From: Clostridia bacterium
GTDB taxonomy: Bacteria; Bacillota; Clostridia; Christensenellales; Borkfalkiaceae
Reading direction: 5' to 3'
Length of the DNA: 6,654 bases
Assembly: GCA_017620875.1 (NCBI GenBank)
Contig: JAGAUH010000129.1
Location: 1 to 6,654, forward strand
The translations under genes were made by a program, and so were the position numbers. This document shows positions 1-5,507 of the stretch, in pieces. The stretch's first letter is position 1, and every line of letters starts with the position of its first letter. The notes under the pieces were generated by a model. It saw only the letters and a list, made by a program, of their open reading frames with translations, was not told where the DNA came from and made no database searches.

Positions 1-543
1 GGAGAAAGGTCTTACGATATTTATTCTAGATTGTTAGAAGACAGAGTTATTTTTATAACCGACGAAATTAATATGCAAACGGCAAACGCAATAGTTGCGC
101 AACTACTATATTTAGAGAGCAAGGATAGCACCAAAGATATTTGCATATATATAAATAGTCCCGGTGGTATGGTTACGGCAGGGCTTGCTATATACGATAC
201 TATGCAATATATAAAATGCGACGTTTCTACCATATGTATAGGTATGGCGGCTAGTATGGGTGCGTTTTTGCTTGCAGGTGACACAAAAGGTAAGCGTTAC
301 GCCTTAAAAAATAGCGAAATTATGATTCACCAACCTTTAGGTGGTGTTTCCGGTCAAGCAACGGATATAAAAATCCACGCAGACCACATTGTAAAAACAA
401 AAAGTAAATTAAATTCTATCTTAGCGGAAAATACCGGCAAAAGCCTAGAAGAAGTAGAACTCGCAACCGAAAGAGATAACTATCTTTCTTCGGAAGAAGC
501 GCTTGCTTTTGGTATTATAGATGGAATTTTCGAAAAGAGATAA
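1..543 (+). CDS. clpP: ATP-dependent Clp protease proteolytic subunit ClpP (5' partial)
   Basis: ClpP is the serine peptidase of the cytoplasmic ClpXP/ClpCP machines; fourteen subunits form a closed barrel fed by an AAA+ unfoldase. The frame is open from base 1 and begins with [12 protein letters not shown], a conserved stretch about 13 residues into Firmicute ClpP, so the true start lies just outside the window. The TTG at position 31 falls inside this conserved stretch and is not the start. Counting from the first visible residue, the catalytic triad is Ser85 (GMAASMGA), His110 (MIHQPLGG) and Asp159 (TERDN). These match E. coli mature Ser97/His122/Asp171 with a constant offset of 12. The YINSPGG strand (50-56) and GQATDI (118-123) are intact, and the C-terminus ends at the usual place. 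The 180 visible residues fit a family length near 195. clpX follows after 9 nt, so the two are probably co-transcribed. Confidence 0.98.
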   Translation, partial: GERSYDIYSRLLEDRVIFITDEINMQTANAIVAQLLYLESKDSTKDICIYINSPGGMVTAGLAIYDTMQYIKCDVSTICIGMAASMGAFLLAGDTKGKRYALKNSEIMIHQPLGGVSGQATDIKIHADHIVKTKSKLNSILAENTGKSLEEVELATERDNYLSSEEALAFGIIDGIFEKR

Positions 544-552
544 GGAGAAATA

Positions 553-1785
553 ATGTCAGTTAAAGAAGAATTAAAATGTTCGTTTTGCGGTAAAAGCGTA
601 CACGGTGTAAAACAACTAATATCTGGTCCAGATGGATTATATATTTGCGACGAGTGTATTATGGCTTGTGTAGACGCGTTAGACGAATTAGAAGAAAAGA
701 AAGACGGCGGTCAAGTAAAATTGCTTACCCCTGCCGAATTAAAAGCCGAATTAGATAAGTACGTAATCGGTCAAGAAAGGGCTAAAAAAGTTTTATCCGT
801 TGCCGTTTATAACCATTATAAAAGGGTTAATTTATTGGCGGAAAAAAACAAAAAAGACTTTTTAGAACTAGAAAAGAGTAATATTTTACTTTTAGGACCA
901 ACGGGTAGTGGTAAAACTTTGCTTGCAAGAACTTTGGCTAAAATATTAAACGTACCTTTTGCCGTTGCCGACGCTACAACTTTAACGGAAGCGGGTTACG
1001 TTGGCGAAGACGTAGAAAATATACTTTTAAAACTTATCCAAAATGCCGAGTTTGATATTTCTAGGGCAGAAAAAGGTATAATTTATATAGACGAAATAGA
1101 CAAAATTGCATCTAAAGGCGAAAATATGTCTATCACTAGAGACGTTAGTGGAGAAGGTGTTCAACAAGCGCTACTTAAAATAATAGAAAGTACCGTTGCA
1201 AGCGTTCCGCCACAAGGTGGAAGAAAGCACCCTCAACAAGAACTACTAAAAATAGATACTACAAACATTTTATTTATTTGCGGTGGCGCTTTCGTAGGGC
1301 TAGATAAAATTATTGCAAAAAGGCGTAGTAACTACGGTATGGGATTTGGCGGTAATATAGATTTAAAAAATCAAACCGAAACAAACCTTTTAGAAGATAT
1401 ACAACCGCAAGACTTAACAAAGTTTGGTCTTATCCCAGAACTAGTTGGTAGAATTCCTATCACGGCGGCGTTAAATCCGCTAGACGAAGACGCGCTAGTT
1501 TCTATTATGACAAAACCTAAAAACGCACTTATTGAGCAATATAAAACGTTGTTTAAAATTGACAACGTAGAACTAGAAATAACTCAAGACGCCGTTTATG
1601 CAGTTGCTAAAAAAGCGCTAGAATTAAAAACGGGTGCAAGGGGACTTAGGACCATTTTAGAAAACGTTATGTTAGATAGCATGTTCGACGTGCCTAGCGA
1701 TAAATCCATAGAAAAAGTCGTTATAGATAAAGACGTTATTCTTGGTAAAAGTCAACCTAAAATAATTCACAAACAAATAGCATAA
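553..1785 (+). CDS. clpX: ATP-dependent Clp protease ATP-binding subunit ClpX
   Basis: ClpX is the hexameric AAA+ unfoldase that recognises, unfolds and feeds substrates into ClpP. The 410-residue product has the full family layout: an N-terminal zinc-binding domain with Cys9, Cys12, Cys32 and Cys35; Walker A GPTGSGKT (115-122); the GYVG pore-1 loop (148-151); Walker B IIYIDEID (176-183); an RKH pore loop (224-226); the VGR arginine finger (Arg300); and sensor-2 GARGLR (361-366). The ATG at 553 is preceded by AAGGAG (542-547), which overlaps the clpP stop, and is followed directly by the zinc-finger domain, so the start is secure. One oddity is the ClpP-docking loop. The family IGF tripeptide reads MGF here (263-265, in YGMGFGG), a conservative change that should still dock. 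Length is normal (about 410-425). A terminator follows at once; lon, the common next gene in Firmicutes, is not present. Confidence 0.99.
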   Translation: MSVKEELKCSFCGKSVHGVKQLISGPDGLYICDECIMACVDALDELEEKKDGGQVKLLTPAELKAELDKYVIGQERAKKVLSVAVYNHYKRVNLLAEKNKKDFLELEKSNILLLGPTGSGKTLLARTLAKILNVPFAVADATTLTEAGYVGEDVENILLKLIQNAEFDISRAEKGIIYIDEIDKIASKGENMSITRDVSGEGVQQALLKIIESTVASVPPQGGRKHPQQELLKIDTTNILFICGGAFVGLDKIIAKRRSNYGMGFGGNIDLKNQTETNLLEDIQPQDLTKFGLIPELVGRIPITAALNPLDEDALVSIMTKPKNALIEQYKTLFKIDNVELEITQDAVYAVAKKALELKTGARGLRTILENVMLDSMFDVPSDKSIEKVVIDKDVILGKSQPKIIHKQIA

Positions 1786-1791
1786 AAAAGT

Positions 1792-1830
1792 CGCTACTTT
1801 TGCTTTGTCAAAGGTAGCGTTTTTTTCTTT
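1792..1830 (+). terminator. Rho-independent terminator after clpX
   Basis: An 11-bp stem (1792-1802 pairing with 1809-1819, with one U.G pair at 1798/1813) closes a 6-nt loop (1803-1808). It is followed by seven T (1820-1826) and then C and TTT. It begins 7 nt after the clpX stop codon. The stem base is GC-containing (CGCTAC/GGTAGCG) and the T-tract is strong. An A-run at 1784-1789 precedes the stem, so it could also work weakly in the other direction, although no gene faces it in the window. Confidence 0.9.
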
Positions 1831-2041
1831 AAATAGGTTATAATAAGTTTGCTTTTGCAAAGGTGAAAATTTTAATTATAGGCTTTAATACAAAATTTAT
1901 AGATAGTAAGACACTATTAAAAAACGCTTTTAATTGGCATATAGGTTAACGTTTTAAAAAAATTGAGTAAAGAGTTTATGGTAAATTTATTTATTTTTGA
2001 TATATTTTTTTAAAAAAAAGTCTATCCAAATAAAAAACGTA

Positions 2042-2070
2042 TTGATTTTTTAGAAAAATAATGTTAATAT
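2042..2070 (+). promoter_or_regulatory. Predicted sigma-A-type promoter for the membrane/tRNA operon
   Basis: The -35 candidate TTGATT (2042-2047) and the -10 TAATAT (2065-2070) are separated by the ideal 17 bp. The -10 is preceded by TG at 2062-2063, giving an extended -10 (TGTTAATAT). Each hexamer matches the consensus at 4 of 6 positions. Transcription would start near 2077, leaving a leader of about 35 nt with a strong ribosome site, AAAGGGGG (2095-2102), 10 nt before the ATG at 2113. The surrounding sequence is so AT-rich that chance matches are likely; the extended -10, exact spacing and position between a terminator and an operon are the supporting points. Confidence 0.45.
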
Positions 2071-2093
2071 TATTATATTAAATATTAATATTA
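2065..2093. repeat. Paired TAATATTA palindromes at the promoter, possible operator
   Basis: The self-complementary octamer TAATATTA occurs at 2065-2072, on the -10 hexamer, and again at 2086-2093, start-to-start distance 21 bp, about two helical turns. Two palindromic sites on one face of the helix over the -10 and early transcribed region are what a dimeric repressor pair would need. The sequence is pure A/T in an A/T-rich region, so chance is a real alternative. Confidence 0.25.
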
Positions 2094-2112
2094 CAAAGGG
2101 GGATAGTATTTA

Positions 2113-3246
2113 ATGAAAGTTGCTTGCAAAGATTTTGCAAAAGGAAAAAAGGGAGTTTATAACCCAAACTCTTACGGATACCTAGACGCGGGTATATCTT
2201 TTATGGCGTTTATGGTGTTTTTCGTTATCGTTTGGTTGGTGTTTAGGCTAGCCGTTAACAATTCGGGTGCGTTTAAAGATTATATTAAAAGCGACTATTA
2301 TTTTAATATTTTCTTTTCTACCCTAATTTCGCAAGGGGCAATAATACTTTTTGCGTTTGTATATTCTCGCATAAGAAAAGTGAGTTTGTTTTCCGGTGGG
2401 GGATATGCTTTTAAGTGGAACTTTTTAGATATAACAATGGCTTGCGTACTTGCCTTTGGTTTGTTTTTCGTTTTACAAGTCGTGCATATGTATATAGCGG
2501 AAAATTTTGCTCATATATTTGGAGAAACGGCTATAAACGAAAGCGATATACAAGGTAACGAATTTTGGGCATATTTATACGTGTTTATTTGCACGCCGTT
2601 ACTGCCTGCCTTTTGCGAAGAAGCGTTTATGCGTGGTATAGTTGCTAGGTCAATGGAAAAATTTGGCATTGTTTTCGCAATAATAGTTTCGGGATTTGCC
2701 TTTGGTATTTTCCACGGAAATCCGCAACAATTGTTTTTGCAATCTATATCCGGTATGGCAATGGCTCTAGTGTACTTTGCCACTAAAAACTTTGTAGTGC
2801 CTATGGCAATGCATGCGTTCCACAATTTGTTTTCTGCTTTAAACGAGGCGTCTTTACTAACTTTAAACGAAACGTCTAGTTTTAGGTATTATTGGGCGGA
2901 TACGCTAATAATTTTCGTTGGTATTATTTGTTGTATAATCGGTTTAATTTATTTTATTAAAAAACTTTTAAAGAAAAAGAAAGACAACCAAAATATATCT
3001 TTAAAACCAAAGGTATATTTGCTAAATACAACCACTAACGTTATTACCGAAGAATATGCTTATAAGGTAGAAGAATACACCACAAAACTAGACAACGGCG
3101 AATTATTTTTAAATGGAAACAACTTTATTTCTAAAAACAAACTAGGCAATAAAGTGGTAGGTTTCGTTTTAATTTGCGCTTCTTTAGTGCTCGGTTGTAT
3201 AGACGTGTTTATCGGTTTAGAAAGTTTAATTTTACTAATGTTTTAA
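2113..3246 (+). CDS. CPBP family (CAAX protease / Abi) intramembrane metalloprotease
   Basis: This is a 377-residue multi-pass membrane protein with the three signature motifs of the CPBP glutamic/metallo-protease family: EExxxR (Glu169-Glu170 to Arg174, in FCEEAFMRG), FxxxH (Phe197 to His201, in FGIFHG) and HxxxN (His234 to Asn238, in HAFHN). All presumed catalytic residues are present, so it should be active. Likely membrane segments lie near 27-48, 67-86, 105-128, 152-168, 184-200, 205-222, 226-242, 262-284 and 347-377. After the lysine-rich stretch at 283-290, a roughly 60-residue hydrophilic stretch (probably cytoplasmic) leads to a final membrane segment, an extension beyond the usual core. 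Family members include eukaryotic CAAX prenyl proteases and bacterial bacteriocin-immunity proteins; the substrate here is unknown. It is the first gene after the predicted promoter, with a clear ribosome site at 2095-2102. The next gene follows after 10 nt. Confidence 0.93.
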   Translation: MKVACKDFAKGKKGVYNPNSYGYLDAGISFMAFMVFFVIVWLVFRLAVNNSGAFKDYIKSDYYFNIFFSTLISQGAIILFAFVYSRIRKVSLFSGGGYAFKWNFLDITMACVLAFGLFFVLQVVHMYIAENFAHIFGETAINESDIQGNEFWAYLYVFICTPLLPAFCEEAFMRGIVARSMEKFGIVFAIIVSGFAFGIFHGNPQQLFLQSISGMAMALVYFATKNFVVPMAMHAFHNLFSALNEASLLTLNETSSFRYYWADTLIIFVGIICCIIGLIYFIKKLLKKKKDNQNISLKPKVYLLNTTTNVITEEYAYKVEEYTTKLDNGELFLNGNNFISKNKLGNKVVGFVLICASLVLGCIDVFIGLESLILLMF

Positions 3247-3250
3247 GGAG
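3245..3250 (+). promoter_or_regulatory. Ribosome binding site overlapping the upstream stop codon
   Basis: AAGGAG shares its first two bases with the TAA that ends the CPBP gene and lies 6 nt before the ATG at 3257. It fixes that start and indicates coupled translation of the two membrane-protein genes. Confidence 0.8.
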
Positions 3251-3256
3251 TGATTT

Positions 3257-4174
3257 ATGGGAATTTTACAAGCTGTTTTTGAGTTTTTAATTACTATGCT
3301 ACGTTTTAAAGAAAATCCAGATATAGTTACTTCCGATATAGATTTGGCTACTTTAGACGCCGCTATTTATTACGGAAGTTTTGCAGTTGTAGTATTTGTG
3401 GTTTTATTTTACGCGCTAACTTACGTGCTACTTGCAATTGCATTTAAAAAAGGCTATAAAAACAAAGGGTATAGCGGTAGTTGGATTTGCTTTGTGCCTA
3501 TTGCTCAGTTATATTGTTTTATAAAACTAGCAGATACAAACAAATTGCTTGGTATGAATAAAAAACTAATGACTATTTTATTTTTTACTTTTACAGGTAT
3601 CTACGTTTTGGGTTCTGCTATATTCGATATAGTATATTTTAAAGAAGTGTTTTCTTATTGGGGCGGTGGCACTTTCGACGTGGCTAATCACGAATACGTT
3701 TTAAGCCAAAGTGATACTTACGGCATGTGTTACGTGTTATTGTCTATGTTAGAAATTGCATCTTCAGTATTTTTCGTTGGTATTTTATTAGGATTTTACA
3801 GAACGAGAACTAACCTAAGTTTCTTATTTACTTTTTTGTCAATTTTCTTTATAGATATATTAGGTATTTTTGCTTTAATTTTCGTAAACAAAAAGGCAAA
3901 GCCAAGGATAAAAATAGTTTATAACCCATATGGCAATCCTTACGGTACGCCAACTAACAACGCTAATCAAGAGCCCGCAAAAGAGCCTTTTGGGGAGTTT
4001 AGTAAAGATAAAGAAGATACCGTAAAAGAGCCTTTTGCAGATTTTAATAAAGAACCGGATTATAAAGAAACGAAAGATTTTGCTAGCGAGTTTGTTTTAC
4101 CAGAAGAAAAAGAACAAACCCCGCAAGAAGATACGAAAAACGAAAATAACGACGAGGACGACGATTTATTTTAA
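3257..4174 (+). CDS. Multi-pass membrane protein with acidic repeat-bearing C-terminal tail, function unknown
   Basis: I do not recognise this 305-residue protein with confidence. Residues 37-63, 74-92, 104-129, 155-180 and 187-210 are hydrophobic and probably cross or enter the membrane. The stretch KKGYKNKGYSGSWICFVPIA (64-83) resembles the short 'KxGxxGWxxxIPIYN' pattern of small DUF5684-like membrane proteins, but this is a by-eye resemblance. After KKAKPRIKI (212-220, positive and so probably cytoplasmic) comes a disordered-looking tail. It holds a tandem NPYG-NPYG (223-230), three 15-residue repeats around Phe245, Phe260 and Phe275, then a strongly acidic end, DEDDDLF. No enzymatic motif is visible. 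The tail looks like a binding platform on a membrane anchor. The gene sits between the CPBP protease (10 nt) and mnmE (3 nt), so it belongs to the same transcript and could be a partner or substrate of the protease. Confidence 0.85.
   Translation: MGILQAVFEFLITMLRFKENPDIVTSDIDLATLDAAIYYGSFAVVVFVVLFYALTYVLLAIAFKKGYKNKGYSGSWICFVPIAQLYCFIKLADTNKLLGMNKKLMTILFFTFTGIYVLGSAIFDIVYFKEVFSYWGGGTFDVANHEYVLSQSDTYGMCYVLLSMLEIASSVFFVGILLGFYRTRTNLSFLFTFLSIFFIDILGIFALIFVNKKAKPRIKIVYNPYGNPYGTPTNNANQEPAKEPFGEFSKDKEDTVKEPFADFNKEPDYKETKDFASEFVLPEEKEQTPQEDTKNENNDEDDDLF
3977..4111 (+). repeat. Three degenerate 45-bp tandem repeats inside the membrane-protein gene
   Basis: Units at 3977-4021, 4022-4066 and 4067-4111 encode residues 241-255, 256-270 and 271-285 of the membrane protein. 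The first two share the exact 14-mer AAAAGAGCCTTTTG (3979-3992 and 4024-4037, offset 45) and encode KEPFGEFSKD and KEPFADFNKE. The third (ETKDFASEF) has diverged but keeps phenylalanine on the 15-residue period. This looks like an old in-frame duplication, preserved mainly at the Phe and acidic positions. Confidence 0.7.
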
Positions 4175-4177
4175 ACT

Positions 4178-5506
4178 ATGAGTGATATAATTTCTGCAAT
4201 ATCCACCGCGCTTGGCGTAGGTGGAGTTGCCATAATAAGGGTTAGTGGAAAGGGCAGTATAAATCTTGCTACAAAAATGTTTAAGCCACTTAAAAAAATA
4301 GAAAAATTTGAGCCTAACGTTATGTACGCGGGCGAGATAGACGGTGGCGATTTTAAAGATTTTGGTATGTGCGTAGCGTTTTACGCCCCACACTCTTTTA
4401 CGGGAGAAGACACAATAGAATTTCATTGCCACGGTGGGCTAGCAATAACCCAAGGCATTTTAAGAAAGACTTTTTCTTTAGGGGCAAGACCTGCCACTAA
4501 CGGAGAGTTTACTAAAAGGGCGTTTATAAACGGAAAACTAAGCCTATCTAGTTGCGAAGGGCTTATTGATATGATTAATAGCGAATCTAGGGCAGAAGTA
4601 AAGGCAGGGTATTATTTGTATAGAGAAAAACTTTGCAAAAAAATACTAGCCCTACAAGAGAGTTTAACAAACTCTTTAGCCGAAATAGACGCTAGTATCG
4701 ACTACCCGGAAGAAGGGCTAGAAGAAGTCGCTACCGAAAAGGTGTTTTTGGCGGTAGATCGCACTATAGCCGAACTTAATAGCCTAGTAGGACTGTATAA
4801 AAGCGGTAGAAAAATACTTACGGGAATAAAGGCTGCATTGGTTGGTAAACCTAACACGGGTAAAAGTAGTTTGTTAAACGCACTACTAGCTTACGACAAA
4901 GCAATAGTAACTTCTGTTGCGGGCACTACTAGAGATATTGTAGAAGGGCAAATAGAAATTAAGGGAGCAAAGTTTAACTTGCTAGATACTGCCGGCATAA
5001 GAGATAGCCTAGACGAAGTAGAAAAAATTGGTATCGAAAGAACCAAAAGGGCGGTAGAAGAAAGCGACCTAGTAATATTCGTTATGGACGGAAGTTTACC
5101 TTTAACCCCAGAAGATAAAGAGATTTTAGCATCCGTTAAAGACAAGCCTTTAATTAGGGTATGTAACAAATCGGATATAGGGGTTATTTTAGAAAAAGAT
5201 AATTACGATATTTTGCTATCTGCTAAAAACGGCGAGATAGAAAAATTAAAGGATCTTATGTTTTCTATTGGTGTTGGTACAGAACTTAGTTCCGACGCCG
5301 ATTACTTAACGGAAGAAAGACATTTTGACGCTATAAATAGGGCGTTAAAAAGTATAAATAACGCCAAGGCAAACCAAGGCGCGCCGTTAGATTTAATTGC
5401 GTACGATATAAAAGAATGTTGGGATATACTCGGTGAAATTACGGGTGAAACGGCAAGCGAAAGCATAATAGACGAAATATTTAAAAAGTTTTGCGTAGGA
5501 AAATAA
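4178..5506 (+). CDS. mnmE: tRNA uridine-5-carboxymethylaminomethyl(34) synthesis GTPase MnmE
   Basis: MnmE works with MnmG to add the (carboxymethyl)aminomethyl group to C5 of the wobble uridine (U34) of certain tRNAs, using a folate one-carbon unit and GTP hydrolysis. The 442-residue product has the N-terminal folate-binding domain (opening IISAISTALGVGGVAIIRVSG; EFHCHGG at 81-87; NGK at 118-120), a helical domain, and an inserted G domain: G1 GKPNTGKS (223-230), G2 GTTRD (249-253), G3 DTAG (270-273), G4 NKSD (330-333) and G5 SAK (348-350). The C-terminal catalytic motif FCVGK includes Cys439. Length is slightly below the usual 450-460. The ATG at 4178 lies 3 nt after the previous stop with no Shine-Dalgarno site in range, so it is probably translated by coupling; the conserved N-terminus supports this start. 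mnmG, often adjacent, is not in the window. Confidence 0.98.
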   Translation: MSDIISAISTALGVGGVAIIRVSGKGSINLATKMFKPLKKIEKFEPNVMYAGEIDGGDFKDFGMCVAFYAPHSFTGEDTIEFHCHGGLAITQGILRKTFSLGARPATNGEFTKRAFINGKLSLSSCEGLIDMINSESRAEVKAGYYLYREKLCKKILALQESLTNSLAEIDASIDYPEEGLEEVATEKVFLAVDRTIAELNSLVGLYKSGRKILTGIKAALVGKPNTGKSSLLNALLAYDKAIVTSVAGTTRDIVEGQIEIKGAKFNLLDTAGIRDSLDEVEKIGIERTKRAVEESDLVIFVMDGSLPLTPEDKEILASVKDKPLIRVCNKSDIGVILEKDNYDILLSAKNGEIEKLKDLMFSIGVGTELSSDADYLTEERHFDAINRALKSINNAKANQGAPLDLIAYDIKECWDILGEITGETASESIIDEIFKKFCVGK

Positions 5507-5507
5507 T

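Larger units (their letters stand above)
1831..2112. other. AT-rich intergenic region between the clpPX and membrane/tRNA gene blocks
   Basis: No convincing gene lies here. A short open frame, GTG 1863 to TAA 1949 (28 codons, beginning VKILIIGFNTKF), has no proper ribosome site, because the only purine run (AAAGG) overlaps its start; it may be chance or a remnant. A perfect -10 hexamer TATAAT at 1839-1844 lacks a matching -35. Positions 1848-1864 nearly repeat the upper part of the clpX terminator (15 of 17 bases), here as a small TTTGC-TTTT-GCAAA hairpin. Long A- and T-runs (A7 at 1956-1962, T7 then A8 at 2005-2019, A6 at 2032-2037) suggest bent DNA upstream of the promoter near 2042. No tRNA, riboswitch or mobile-element ends were recognised. 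Confidence 0.7.

Noticed and set aside
31..33. TTG as the start codon of ClpP
   Set aside because: The frame stays open to base 1 and the ten residues before it ([10 protein letters not shown]) are conserved ClpP sequence, so the gene begins outside the window.
21..284. Open frame on the minus strand opposite clpP
   Set aside because: It lies entirely over conserved ClpP codons, with no ribosome site or recognisable motif. The other minus-strand frames (1371-1565, 1672-1860, 2511-2825, 4166-4432, 4891-5169, 6005-6217) were rejected for the same reason.
1839..1844. Perfect TATAAT as a second promoter
   Set aside because: No -35-like hexamer lies 16-18 bp upstream, no TG extension precedes it, and no supported gene follows within 250 bp.
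1917..1956. AAAACG/CGTTTT inverted repeat as a terminator
   Set aside because: The matching arms are only 6-7 bp, 23 nt apart, AT-rich, and not followed by a T-tract.
1978..2013. ATG-started mini-frame of 11 codons ending at a TAA
   Set aside because: It is far too short, sits in pure A/T sequence and has no ribosome site.
2113..4174. Bacteriocin immunity or phage-defence (Abi) module
   Set aside because: CPBP proteins are sometimes labelled Abi, but no bacteriocin precursor, toxin, nuclease or mobile-element sign is nearby and the setting is a housekeeping operon.
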